64,000 bases of DNA from Luxibacter massiliensis (GCF_900604355.1 NZ_UWOE01000002.1:124001-188000); one strand, 5' to 3'. Positions 44,315 through 53,323 are shown, counted from the stretch's first letter. The notes: generated by a model not told the origin, from the letters alone. Numbers and translations are program-made.

Positions 44315-45076
44315 ATGGTAGAGAATCGTGACATTAAAGTAAAAAGCCTTCAGAAAGCCCTTGAGATTTTAAATTATTTCACGGAAAAGCCTTTATTGGG
44401 AGTGACGGAAATCAGTGAGCATTTTGGTTTGTACAAAAGCACAGTACATAATATTCTGTCTACGTTAAAGGCAATGGAGTATCTTGAACAGGATGAGCAG
44501 TCAGGCAAATACCGTCTTGGGATCCAGGTGTTTAACCTGAGTAAGGCAATGGCCGATACATATTCAATAACCAAAATCGCAATGCCATATATGCAGGAAA
44601 TCGCGAACCAGACCAATGAGAGAGTGTATTTGGCAGTCCCCTACAGGGATGAAGTCTTGTATCTGGAAGCCATGTATCCAGAGGCGGCAGTTGAGCTAAT
44701 GCGTTCAATACTGGGTGAAAGGGCTAAGATGTATTGTACTGGACTTGGGAAAGCAATGCTGGCATATATGGGGGAACAGAAAATCCGGGAATATCTGGAT
44801 ACGCATGAGTTCGAGGCATTTACAGATAAGAGCATTACGGACAAGGGCATATTCTATCAGGAACTAGCCTGTACCAGGCAGAGAGGATATGCGGTAGATG
44901 ACATGGAGCATGAATTTGGTATTAAATGTATAGCCATGCCTATTTTTGACCGCAGCAGGAAGGTCTATGCCGCGGTCAGTATCAGCGGGATTGCTACACA
45001 TTTTACAGAGGAGAATATTGATAAATGGGCGATGCTGCTTAAAAAATATGTAAGTAAGATTGAGAGCAGGCTATAG
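44315..45076 (+). CDS. IclR-family transcriptional regulator
   Basis: 253 residues. The winged helix (about 10-70) contains GVTEISEHFGLYKSTVHNILSTL. The C-terminal effector domain has YCTGLGKAMLAYM and DDMEHEFGIKCIAMPIFD. It follows the transporter/aldolase operon after a terminator and its own promoter, so it most likely controls that operon, possibly through the GAACNNNGTTC sites at 37870 and 37942. The effector is unknown. Confidence 0.93.
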   Translation: MVENRDIKVKSLQKALEILNYFTEKPLLGVTEISEHFGLYKSTVHNILSTLKAMEYLEQDEQSGKYRLGIQVFNLSKAMADTYSITKIAMPYMQEIANQTNERVYLAVPYRDEVLYLEAMYPEAAVELMRSILGERAKMYCTGLGKAMLAYMGEQKIREYLDTHEFEAFTDKSITDKGIFYQELACTRQRGYAVDDMEHEFGIKCIAMPIFDRSRKVYAAVSISGIATHFTEENIDKWAMLLKKYVSKIESRL

Positions 45077-45123
45077 TTCTGAACGAAGCAATTTATCTTG
45101 GAGGCAATAGATGACTTTTGGAA

Positions 45124-45165
45124 AGGATATCAGTAAGCGTATGGGCACTGCTGATATCTTTTTTA
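45124..45165 (+). terminator. Terminator after the first IclR gene
   Basis: GATATCAG pairs with CTGATATC, followed by TTTTTT. Confidence 0.7.
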
Positions 45166-45278
45166 ATCCAGCGGGCAAAGCGACGCGAAGGCCAAAAATT
45201 CAAAAATCCTGCTGCTGGGTTTTTGACTGTTATCCCCAATATAAGAAATTATATTTATTGGATTACGCATATTCAGCA

Positions 45279-45514
45279 AGGGATGCCCTGTGGGTATACC
45301 TTGCTGGATGAAGTCCGCCCGTCCGAAGGACATGTATTAAGGGGTGCCCTGTGGGTATACCTTGCTGGACGAAGTCCGCCCGTCCGAAGGACATGTGTTA
45401 GGGGGTGCCCTGTGGGTATACCTTGCTGGACGAAGTCCGCCCGTCCGAAGGACATGTGTTAGGGGATGCCCTGTGGGTATACCTTATTGAACATTAGCAG
45501 TTCAATAAGTATGG
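45279..45514 (+). repeat. 61-bp tandem repeat array, plus orientation
   Basis: Units begin at 45300, 45361 and 45422 with an exact 61-base period; a partial unit precedes them. Each holds GGACGAAGTCC, GTCCGAAGGAC and GGGTGCCC-like palindromes and GGGTATACC. At 45483 the array ends in CTTATTGAAC, ATTAGCA, GTTCAATAAG. There are no unique spacers, so it is not CRISPR. Confidence 0.92.
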
Positions 45515-45661
45515 AATGAAAGAGGGGAGAGGGGAATATAATAGTAATTAGGCGTTGATGTTTTGTAAGAAGTTAAAAAATAAAGTATATTTAATAATAT
45601 ATACGCAGGAAAATCATAGTAGAAAAAGGTTATAAATTTTACATAAAATGGGGGATATGTT

Positions 45662-46561
45662 ATGGAAAGCGCAAGTGAAAAGAAGAAAACAGTTAAATAT
45701 ATATTTCTTATTTTAGGCATGGCTTTGCTTTTCACAGGCTGCTCTGGAAAGCAGATGGAGGCAGATGGGACAAAAGCAGAGCAAGTAAAAGAGGGAGAAC
45801 AGGCTACAGCAGAGGAGGAAGAGCAGGAAAGGATTCGAGAGGAGGATTTGAAGAAGCAGGAGGAACTAAAGACACAGAAGGAGAAAGAGGCTGCGGAGAA
45901 AGCTGAAGAAAAAAAGAGCAGGCCCCAAACCATTGTTTTAGATCCCGGGCATTCGGCGGTAGTAGCAGAAGGGGTGGAGCCATTAGGCCCAGGATCCTCT
46001 GAGCTTAAGGCGGCGGATACAAGCGGCACCAGGGGAGCAGCCAGCAATGTGCCCGAATATGAGCTGACATTAAACATATCTTTAAAACTTAGAAATGAAC
46101 TAGAAGACAGAGGCTATACAGTGATTATGACAAGGGAATCAAATGATGTCCCTGTCAGCTGTATTCAACGTGCAGATGCTGCAAATAACGCAGGGGCAGA
46201 CGCATATGTCAGGGTTCATGCCAACGGTTCTGAGGATTCGTCCGCCCAGGGAGCCATGACTATATGCACAACTCCCCAGAGTCCCTATGCTCCAGAACTA
46301 TATACTGCAAGCCGGCGGCTTTCCGACTGCATTATTATAAAACTCTGTGAGTCTGCGGGATGTGAGAATGACAGCGTGTGGGAGACTGATACCATGAGTG
46401 GAAACAACTGGAGCCGGGTTCCTGTTACAATAGTGGAGATAGGGTATATGACAAACCCCCAGGAAGATATGCTGATGCAGACACCTGCATATCAAGAGCG
46501 AATTGTACAGGGGATCGCGAATGGGGTTGATTTGTTTCTGAATGAGGACGTAGCCTTTTGA
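45662..46561 (+). CDS. N-acetylmuramoyl-L-alanine amidase lipoprotein
   Basis: 299 residues. A signal peptide with the lipobox FTGC (Cys27) is followed by a charged Glu/Lys coiled coil (about 40-85), and then by an Amidase_3 domain. Zinc ligands and catalytic residues are visible: LDPGH, VPEYELT, VRVHANG, and the final Glu in VEIGYMTNP. It hydrolyses the bond between MurNAc and the stem peptide on the outer face of the cell. It lies between two inward-ending arrays of a 61-bp repeat. Confidence 0.93.
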   Translation: MESASEKKKTVKYIFLILGMALLFTGCSGKQMEADGTKAEQVKEGEQATAEEEEQERIREEDLKKQEELKTQKEKEAAEKAEEKKSRPQTIVLDPGHSAVVAEGVEPLGPGSSELKAADTSGTRGAASNVPEYELTLNISLKLRNELEDRGYTVIMTRESNDVPVSCIQRADAANNAGADAYVRVHANGSEDSSAQGAMTICTTPQSPYAPELYTASRRLSDCIIIKLCESAGCENDSVWETDTMSGNNWSRVPVTIVEIGYMTNPQEDMLMQTPAYQERIVQGIANGVDLFLNEDVAF

Positions 46562-46622
46562 AAAAAGGCTACGTCCTTAATTTAATGCCCCCCTGTACCT
46601 AAATGTAAATGGACCTGTACCT
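46549..46622. terminator. GGACGTAGCC hairpin and CCTGTACCT repeat
   Basis: AGGACGTAGCCTTTT pairs with AAAAGGCTACGTCCT, a long perfect stem between convergent genes. Two CCTGTACCTAA copies follow, the same arrangement as at 24935-25012. Confidence 0.75.
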
Positions 46623-46625
46623 AAT

Positions 46626-47504
46626 TTATAGGCCATATTGTTCTAACAAACGGTTTATCGCATGTGCCACGCCTAGTTCTTCATTTGATTTTGTTATATA
46701 TTTAGCCACTTTTTTTACTTCTGGCATTGCATTTTCCATTGCCACAGTAGCGCCAAAGGGCATTTCCAGCATGGAAAAGTCGTTCATGCTGTCACCTAAT
46801 ACCATGACCTCATCCATGGTATATCCCAGGGATTCTATGTATTTTTTCAGTACCGGCCCTTTTTGTGCTTTTATATCCGTGATTTCCAAGTTTGTCTCAA
46901 AGGATGCGGCAACAGCTATCTGTTTATTGGAAGATAGTTCCTGCCGGATGTTATTCAGCAGAGGGATATTATCTGAATAGAGAAAAATTTTATATATAGG
47001 CAAGCCGGATTTCTTAATTTCGGAAAAATCAGGGATGATCTTTGTATTTTCTTTGATACGTATATAGACAGGATCCTGGCGTATTTGTTCGTCATCCATA
47101 TCCTGCTCAGTGTGAAATCCCTTTAACTGATGTATAAAACTTTCTTCAATTTCCTCTGCGTCCCCGATTCTATAGTCAAAATGATTTGTACAAAAAACTA
47201 CGGGGACAGGATATTTTATGAGTATTTCATATACCTGCTCACATAGGTTTATATTAATAGGATTGGTTAGTACAAGCTCGCCTTCTGGGTTGCGCACTTC
47301 AGCTCCACTTCCTACAATATAATCACATACTAGATCCATATCTTTTAGTTCAACCAGCGCTCCCCGAAAATTGCGTCCGGTGGCCAACATAAACCGAATA
47401 CCGGCATCACATGCTTTATGAATGGCCCGGAGGGTTTCAGGGTCTATTGCATGATGATTATTAAGCAGTGTGCCATCCATATCGGAAGCAATGACTTTTA
47501 TCAT
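46626..47504 (-). CDS. Cof-type HAD-superfamily phosphatase
   Basis: 292 residues. Motif I is SDMDGTLLN (about 7-15, nucleophile Asp). LATGRNFRGA supplies motif II. Late motifs include the Lys near AQKGPVLKKY and VLGDSMNDFSML (motif IV). The C2-type cap in the middle is typical of Cof/YbiV sugar-phosphate or flavin-phosphate phosphatases. ATG 47504 has AGGAGG about 8 bases upstream; the longer frame has no ribosome site. The substrate is unknown. Confidence 0.92.
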   Translation of the reverse strand: MIKVIASDMDGTLLNNHHAIDPETLRAIHKACDAGIRFMLATGRNFRGALVELKDMDLVCDYIVGSGAEVRNPEGELVLTNPININLCEQVYEILIKYPVPVVFCTNHFDYRIGDAEEIEESFIHQLKGFHTEQDMDDEQIRQDPVYIRIKENTKIIPDFSEIKKSGLPIYKIFLYSDNIPLLNNIRQELSSNKQIAVAASFETNLEITDIKAQKGPVLKKYIESLGYTMDEVMVLGDSMNDFSMLEMPFGATVAMENAMPEVKKVAKYITKSNEELGVAHAINRLLEQYGL

Positions 47505-47595
47505 ATTATTTTCCTCCTGAAATTCTAATATATTGAACATGTAAGGAATATTGCAAGACAGATGAGTAATCACCTATACTTACTATACTACTAAT

Positions 47596-47825
47596 GTCCA
47601 GCAAGGTACACTTATTGAACCGCTAATGTTCAATAAGGTATATCCAAAGGGCACCCCCTAATACATGTCCTACGGACGGGTGGACTTCGTCCAATAAGGT
47701 ATACCCACAGGGCATCCCTTAACACATGTCCTACGGACGGGTGGACTTCGTCCAATAAGGTATACCCACAGGGCATCCCTTAACACATGTCCTTCGGACG
47801 GATGGACTTCGTCCAATAAGGTATG
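47596..47825 (-). repeat. 61-bp tandem repeat array, minus orientation
   Basis: About three units in reverse orientation relative to the 45.3-kb array. The inner end again carries CTTATTGAAC...GTTCAATAAG (47610-47636). Together the two arrays form inverted borders around the amidase and HAD genes. Confidence 0.9.
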
Positions 47826-48023
47826 GAGCAACAAATTCCAAATACTATAAAATTATACCGGATTCGTCAAGCCATATCAACTAGCTTTGCTGTTATATTT
47901 GGAGAGAGGGTTAGGTAAATAAATAGGAGGGCAGCGTTATATAGCTGCCTGAGGGACAAAAGTACCTGTTTACAGTGGGACTGCCTGTCACCATATGGAT
48001 TTCTATATGATTTTTAATTATCG

Positions 48024-48052
48024 TTGACTCCTATTATATTGTATGTTATTAT
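48024..48052 (+). promoter_or_regulatory. Promoter of the second IclR gene
   Basis: TTGACT, 17 bases, TATTAT, 32 bases before the ATG. Confidence 0.6.
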
Positions 48053-48084
48053 AAAGAAAATAAGAAAGAACTAAGTTTTATAAT

Positions 48085-48861
48085 ATGGGAAAAAAGAAAA
48101 GTACAGATAGAATTCAATCAGTTGAGCGTGTTGTCCACATTCTTGATCAATTTTCAGCAGAAAGACCGGAGCTCAGATTTACAGAGATTGTGGAGCGGAC
48201 AGGCCTTAATAAAAGTACTGCGTTTAATTTGATCAGCACATTGGAAGCGCTGGATCTTTTGGAGCAGGATGAAGTTACCAGGTCATACCGGCTGGGCGTT
48301 CATCTGATGAAGCTTGGAGAAATTGCTAAGAAGTCAATTAAAATTATAGATATCGCTAAACCTTTTATGGCAGAGTTAAGGGATAGCGTCAATGAAACAG
48401 TTCAGCTTGCAAAATTGGAGAATGGGTTTGCAGTATACCTGGAAAAGGTGGAGAGTTTCCATCCCATTAAAACAAATTCAGAACGCGGGGATACGATTCC
48501 TGCCTATGTATCTGGACTTGGGAAAGCGCTTTTAGCGTATCGCTCCGGGGACTATATTGAGGAATATATTCCTGAGACTCTTAAAAGATATACGGTAAAT
48601 ACGATAGGATCACGTGCAGAGTTGTTAGATGCGCTTAAACGTGTGCGTGCAGAAGGCATGGCAAAGGATAACGGAGAGTTTATTGAGGATCTGGTCTGCT
48701 TTGCAGTTCCAATTTTCGATTATAAAGGACAGGTAAACTATGCAGTGAGCGTTTCTGTGCCATCATACCGCCTGACCCCTGAACAGGAAGAAGTGCTGAA
48801 ACCAGGAATTATTAGTGCTGCGCGGAAGATTTCAGCAGAACTCGGGTATCCCGGGAGATAG
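48085..48861 (+). CDS. IclR-family transcriptional regulator
   Basis: 258 residues. The helix-turn-helix region is FTEIVERTGLNKSTAFNLISTLE (about 35-57), and the effector domain holds VSGLGKALLAY and DLVCFAVPIFDY. It is the second IclR protein in the window. It precedes, across a repeat array, the dehydratase-GntP-aldolase cluster, which it presumably controls through the palindromes at 49373-49412. The short leader lacks a clear ribosome site. Confidence 0.93.
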   Translation: MGKKKSTDRIQSVERVVHILDQFSAERPELRFTEIVERTGLNKSTAFNLISTLEALDLLEQDEVTRSYRLGVHLMKLGEIAKKSIKIIDIAKPFMAELRDSVNETVQLAKLENGFAVYLEKVESFHPIKTNSERGDTIPAYVSGLGKALLAYRSGDYIEEYIPETLKRYTVNTIGSRAELLDALKRVRAEGMAKDNGEFIEDLVCFAVPIFDYKGQVNYAVSVSVPSYRLTPEQEEVLKPGIISAARKISAELGYPGR

Positions 48862-48888
48862 TACATCATTATATTTAGCCTTTTATAC

Positions 48889-49193
48889 CTTATTGGACGA
48901 AGTCCACCCGTCCGTAGGACATGTATTAGGGGGTGCCCTGTGGGTATACCTTGCTGGACGAAGTCCGCCCGTCCGAAGGACATGTGTTAGGGGGTGCCCT
49001 GTGGGTATACCTTATTGGACGAAGTCCACCCGTCCGTAGGACATGTATTAGGGGGTACCCTGTGGGTATACCTTGCTGGACGAAGTCCGCCCGTCCGAAG
49101 GACATGTGTTAGGGGGTGCCCTGTGGGTATACCTTATTGGACGAAGTCCACCCGTCCGTAGGACATGTATTAGGGGGTACCCTGTGGGTATAC
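48889..49193 (+). repeat. 61-bp tandem array of five alternating units
   Basis: Units start at 48889, 48950, 49011, 49072 and 49133. Units 1, 3 and 5 share TTATTGG, CCACCCGTCCGTAGG and GTATTA. Units 2 and 4 share TTGCTGG, CCGCCCGTCCGAAGG and GTGTTA. The array thus has a second-order period of 122 bp. Confidence 0.92.
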
Positions 49194-49348
49194 GTTTATA
49201 AAGATTAGAGTGTCAAAAGTACCTTTGGTGCCACACTCATACCATATATTGTAATTATGGGCAAACATATATATCAGTATATGCTATAGAGTGGGTGCGG
49301 CACACCCTTTTAACACCCCAATCTTATAAAATAAAAAAATTATAAAAA

Positions 49349-49366
49349 CCGGGCTCTATTGCCCGG
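49349..49366. other. CCGGGC/GCCCGG hairpin upstream of the dehydratase
   Basis: A perfect 6-bp stem with the loop TCTATT, flanked by A-runs on both sides. On the plus strand it lacks a T-run; read on the minus strand it would look like a terminator. Its role is unclear. Confidence 0.4.
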
Positions 49367-49372
49367 CAAAAA

Positions 49373-49412
49373 AATCCCACAATATGAGAAACAATTCCCA
49401 TAATGCGGGAAA
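49373..49412 (+). promoter_or_regulatory. Operator-like palindromes before the aldonate operon
   Basis: TTCCCATAATGCGGGAA (49394-49410) is an inverted repeat with 5-base arms. TCCCACAATATGAGA lies just upstream and resembles it. Both sit about 25-60 bases before the dehydratase start, a typical position for an IclR operator. Confidence 0.5.
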
Positions 49413-49435
49413 GTTTGCAAAAGGAGGTAAAACAA

Positions 49436-51109
49436 ATGAGAAGTGATGAGTTTCTGAAAGGAGCACACAACAGTCTTGGCCGTTCTCTGATGAAGTCCAT
49501 GGGTTACACAGATGAGGAGGTACGTAGGCCTAAAATTGGTATTGCCAATTCTTTTAGCGAGATCTGTCCGGGCAGCTACAATCTGCGTGAGATTGCAGAG
49601 AAAGTAAAAAATGGAATATATGCAGCAGGAGGGACCCCTGTGGAGTTCGGAACCATCGGACTGTGTGACGGCATCGGACAGGCTAACGAGGGCATGAGAT
49701 ATGTACTGCCATCCCGCGACCTCATTGCAAGTTCTGTAGAGCTTATGGTACAGGGACACAGACTTGACGGCATTGTGCTATTAGGCTCATGTGATAAGAT
49801 TGTTCCCGGAATGCTGATAGCCGCTGCCAGGCTTAAAATTCCCGCGATCTTTCTGGGTGGTGGTTCCATGCTCGGCGGAGCTGTTTTTGATGGACGTAAA
49901 TCAGATGTGAACTCCTGCGCAGAGGGATATGGAATGCTTTCAGCGGGTAAGACAACAGAGCAGGAGCTTAAAGATCTTGAAGAGACCTGCTGTCCTACAT
50001 GTGGTTCATGTTCATTTCTTGGAACAGCTAATTCTATGAATTGTATCGCAGAGGCTCTTGGTATGAGCCTGCCTGGAGCCGCTTTGGTTCCTGCCGTCCA
50101 TAATGATAGGAAACGTCTGGCATTTGAGACGGGCCGACAGATAGTGGAACTTGTGAGACAGGATATATGCGCGGATCAGATACTTACAAAAGAATCTATT
50201 TTAAATGCCATTAAAGTATGTATAGCTATAGGCGGATCCACGAATGTGGTAATGCATCTTATAGCAATCGCGAAAGAAGCCGGGGCAGATGTTGATGTCC
50301 TGCATGAGTTTGACGTTTTATCATATGATATCCCAACTATCGTAAAGATTAATCCCAGCAGTTATGAGTATAACACGGAGGATTTCTTCTTATCAGGCGG
50401 AATCGTGAGGGTTGTAGACTATATGCAGTCTCTTTTGTGTATGGATGTCATGACAGTAACCGGGAACACAATGAATGATAATATCAATTCTTTCCATTAT
50501 AAATTCCCAGTGAACCCTGAAGTGATAAGGACTCTTGATAATCCGTTCGGATATTCAGGTTCAGTTGCAATTATGAAAGGAAATCTCTGCCCGCAGACCG
50601 GGGTGGCGAAACCGGGAGCCATAGATCCGAGTGTCCAGCACTTTGTGGGAAAGGCTATTTGCTTTGACTGTGAGGAGGAGGCAAACAGAGCGATCATTGA
50701 TGGAAAGGTAGAGCCGGGCCATGTAGTAGTGATAAGGTATGAGGGGCCAAAAGGCGGGCCGGGAATGAGAGAGATGTATTCAGCCATGAAATATCTGTAT
50801 GGCCGGGGACTGAATAAGAGTACTGCTCTGATTACTGACGGGCGATTTTCTGGATCAAACAATGGGTGTTTTGTCGGCCACATATCGCCGGAGGCACAGG
50901 AAGGAGGGCCAATTGCCATCATTCAGGATGGAGATGAGATAGAGATAGATATCGAGAAAAGAATAGTGGATCTTCATATTACACAGGAGGAGATGGACAG
51001 CAGGCTTAAAGAGTGGAAGGCTCCCAAACCACGGTTTGAGACAGGATATCTTTCCATTTATGGTAAACTGGCGGCATCAGCAGCAGAGGGGGCAGTACTG
51101 AAAGTCTGA
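49436..51109 (+). CDS. IlvD/Edd-family dehydratase (sugar-acid dehydratase likely)
   Basis: 557 residues. Cysteines for an Fe-S cluster appear in GSCDK (about 121) and CCPTCGSCSF (about 193), followed by LGTANSMNC. The C-terminal domain has ITDGRFSGSNNG and GHISPEA. The family includes dihydroxyacid dehydratase and aldonate dehydratases. The neighbours here are a GntP permease, a DapA-type aldolase and an IclR regulator rather than branched-chain amino acid genes, which favours a sugar-acid dehydratase producing a 2-keto-3-deoxy acid. AAGGAGG is 8 bases before ATG 49436. Confidence 0.9.
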   Translation: MRSDEFLKGAHNSLGRSLMKSMGYTDEEVRRPKIGIANSFSEICPGSYNLREIAEKVKNGIYAAGGTPVEFGTIGLCDGIGQANEGMRYVLPSRDLIASSVELMVQGHRLDGIVLLGSCDKIVPGMLIAAARLKIPAIFLGGGSMLGGAVFDGRKSDVNSCAEGYGMLSAGKTTEQELKDLEETCCPTCGSCSFLGTANSMNCIAEALGMSLPGAALVPAVHNDRKRLAFETGRQIVELVRQDICADQILTKESILNAIKVCIAIGGSTNVVMHLIAIAKEAGADVDVLHEFDVLSYDIPTIVKINPSSYEYNTEDFFLSGGIVRVVDYMQSLLCMDVMTVTGNTMNDNINSFHYKFPVNPEVIRTLDNPFGYSGSVAIMKGNLCPQTGVAKPGAIDPSVQHFVGKAICFDCEEEANRAIIDGKVEPGHVVVIRYEGPKGGPGMREMYSAMKYLYGRGLNKSTALITDGRFSGSNNGCFVGHISPEAQEGGPIAIIQDGDEIEIDIEKRIVDLHITQEEMDSRLKEWKAPKPRFETGYLSIYGKLAASAAEGAVLKV

Positions 51110-51138
51110 CGAAAGGACAGGCAGAAGGGAGGTAAAGT

Positions 51139-52404
51139 ATGGATGTACAAATAACACTGCTGGGCGCGCTGATCGGCATGGCAGTCGCTATTATCTTGAT
51201 ACTTATAAAAGTGAATCCTACATATTCCATGATGGTGGGCGCGCTTGTGGGAGGCATCGTAGGCGGTGCGGGAATGACGGAAACGATCAGTATTATGCTG
51301 GACGGAGTTAAGAATATTGTGCCAACCATCGTACGAATAGTCGCCGCAGGAACACTGGCGGGAATGCTGGCAGGGTCTGGCGCTGCTGAAACAATATCGG
51401 ATGCGATTATCAAGGTATTTGGGAAACGGTTCTCTATTGTAGCTCTTGTAATATGTGGATGGCTGCTGTGCGTGGCAGGGATATTCGGGGATGTGGTTAT
51501 TCTCACTGTGGCGCCTATTGGCCTTGACATGGCGTTCAAACTTAAAATGTCCCGCCGGTCTGTTATTGTGTGCCTGATCGGTGGCGTGATGTCGGGGGTT
51601 ATATGTGGACCTATCGCCAATACGATCGCAGTGGCAGAGATATTTGAAGTTCCTCTTACCATGGTGATGATGGCAGGGATTATTCCATCTGTGGCAGGGA
51701 TTGCTGCTACAGTGGCCTGTACATTTTTTGCTGCGGACAAGGGAGAGATTATATTACAGCCAGTAGAAATGTCAGAGAATATTGACCGTCCAAAGCTGAT
51801 AGGAGCCATAAGCGGCCCTGTTGTAACTATTGCTCTGCTGTTTCTGGATCCGATAGTGGGAATTAAAATAGATCCAATCATTGCCATGCCTATAGGCGCT
51901 ATTGTTGGCGCTGCGGCTATGCGGCGATGGGGGCATTTCCGCGAATATCTGGAGTATGGACTTGGAAAAATGAGTGGTGTTGTTATGCTGCTGATTGGTA
52001 CAGGGTGTCTGGCAGGCATTATTTCAAATTCTGATATACAGGCAGCAGTTACTTCAGCTATTGAGTTTCTCGGACTGCCCAGCTTTATACTGGCTCCGTT
52101 TTCCGGTGTGCTTATGGGGGCTGCCACTGCATCTGCAAGTGCAGGGGCCACCGTTGCAAGCCAGATTTTTGGATCGGCATTGCTGGAGGCCGGGGTTGGT
52201 GCAGTTGGAGCGGCAGCTATGATTAATATAGGTGCAGTCATGCTTGCCGGATTGCCCCACGGTAGTTTCTTCCACGTGAGCGCAGGGTCTGTGCAGATGG
52301 AAATGCGGGAAAGACTCAAAGTTATCCCATACGAGGCGGTCATAGGAGGGACAATGGTTATAGTATCGGCAATTGTCCTTGGCGGATTCGGACTGTTTAG
52401 TTGA
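51139..52404 (+). CDS. GntP-family gluconate/sugar-acid permease
   Basis: 421 residues with about 12 membrane helices. VNPTYSMMVGALVGGIVGG, AGIFGDVVILTVAPIG and NIGAVMLAGLPHGSFFHV match the GntP/ion-transporter family. It should import an aldonate with H+. GGGAGGTAAAGT precedes the ATG. It lies between the dehydratase and aldolase genes in one operon, so its substrate is probably the dehydratase's substrate. Confidence 0.9.
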   Translation: MDVQITLLGALIGMAVAIILILIKVNPTYSMMVGALVGGIVGGAGMTETISIMLDGVKNIVPTIVRIVAAGTLAGMLAGSGAAETISDAIIKVFGKRFSIVALVICGWLLCVAGIFGDVVILTVAPIGLDMAFKLKMSRRSVIVCLIGGVMSGVICGPIANTIAVAEIFEVPLTMVMMAGIIPSVAGIAATVACTFFAADKGEIILQPVEMSENIDRPKLIGAISGPVVTIALLFLDPIVGIKIDPIIAMPIGAIVGAAAMRRWGHFREYLEYGLGKMSGVVMLLIGTGCLAGIISNSDIQAAVTSAIEFLGLPSFILAPFSGVLMGAATASASAGATVASQIFGSALLEAGVGAVGAAAMINIGAVMLAGLPHGSFFHVSAGSVQMEMRERLKVIPYEAVIGGTMVIVSAIVLGGFGLFS

Positions 52405-52435
52405 TTAAGTACTAATAATGGAGTATTAAGAGATT

Positions 52436-53323
52436 ATGAAAGTAAAAATATATACGCCTGCCGTTACAATATTTAACAAAGACGGCAGTATTGATTTCAA
52501 TGGTAATTTACAGGTAATGGAACATTTGATACACGGTGGGGTAGACGGCATAGTGCCCCTTGGATCTACCGGGGAATATCCGACCCTTTCTCTTCAGGCA
52601 AAAAAAGATTATCTGGATAAATATATAACCACTGCCAGAGGGCGGGTAGAACTGCTTCCAGGGACAGGCGGGGAAAATGCTGAGGACACAATTCATCTGT
52701 CTAACTATATTCTCAGCAGACATGGCAGAAAAATCAGAGGAGTCCTTGTTATTTCAGAGTTTTATTATAATATGGATGACGAAGATTTTTACCGCTATTA
52801 TGCACGTATTGCCAATGAAATCAGAGGACGTGTATATATTTATAATTATCCCGAGCGGACAGGCCATAGTATTCCCCCGGATATAATTGCCAGGCTGGCA
52901 GAGAAATACGAAAATATTGTGGGTTTAAAGGATTCTGTGAAAGATTTTGGGCACACAAAAGCTGTTCTTGAAAAAGTTAAGCCATTCAGACCTGATTTTG
53001 AAGTATTTTCAGGTTATGATGATCAATTCCTTTTGAATGCATGGCTTGGAGGGGCAGGGGGAATAGGCGCCCTGTCGAATCTCCGCCCCGGTATTTGGGC
53101 TGAGTGGGTATCATCAGTGAACAGGGGGGATTTTAAACTGCAGGGAGAAATATATGAAAAAATTAAAAAGCTGATGGGACTGTATACCCTTGAGAGTAAT
53201 CCTCAGAAACTTTTTAAAGAAATTATGCGTGAGTCAGGTTTGCCGATACAGACGCATTGTGTATTTCCGTTTGATCATCTGTCGGGGGACAGCTTGGAGA
53301 AATCAAAAAGTTTATTAGCGTAA
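52436..53323 (+). CDS. DapA-family aldolase (2-keto-3-deoxy sugar acid type)
   Basis: 295 residues with all family motifs in place: GSTGEYPTL (about 42-50), YNYPERTG with catalytic Tyr (about 138), and VGLKDSV with the Schiff-base Lys (about 162). The canonical GSTGE loop contrasts with the altered loop in the paralogue at 42199. In this operon it would cleave the dehydratase product to pyruvate and an aldehyde. Lysine biosynthesis is unlikely given the context. Confidence 0.92.
   Translation: MKVKIYTPAVTIFNKDGSIDFNGNLQVMEHLIHGGVDGIVPLGSTGEYPTLSLQAKKDYLDKYITTARGRVELLPGTGGENAEDTIHLSNYILSRHGRKIRGVLVISEFYYNMDDEDFYRYYARIANEIRGRVYIYNYPERTGHSIPPDIIARLAEKYENIVGLKDSVKDFGHTKAVLEKVKPFRPDFEVFSGYDDQFLLNAWLGGAGGIGALSNLRPGIWAEWVSSVNRGDFKLQGEIYEKIKKLMGLYTLESNPQKLFKEIMRESGLPIQTHCVFPFDHLSGDSLEKSKSLLA

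Noticed and set aside
45118..45462. Open frames running through the 61-bp array, predicting a repetitive Arg/Pro-rich peptide
   Set aside because: A 61-base period is not a multiple of three, so each unit is read in a different frame. The frames arise from GC-rich repeats without stops and lack start signals.
45279..49193. CRISPR array
   Set aside because: The repeats are directly tandem with no unique spacers, and no cas genes are present.
51006..52343. A 445-codon open frame opposite the GntP permease
   Set aside because: It is a shadow of a membrane protein gene: Pro/Ile/Thr-rich with no recognisable domain or ribosome site.
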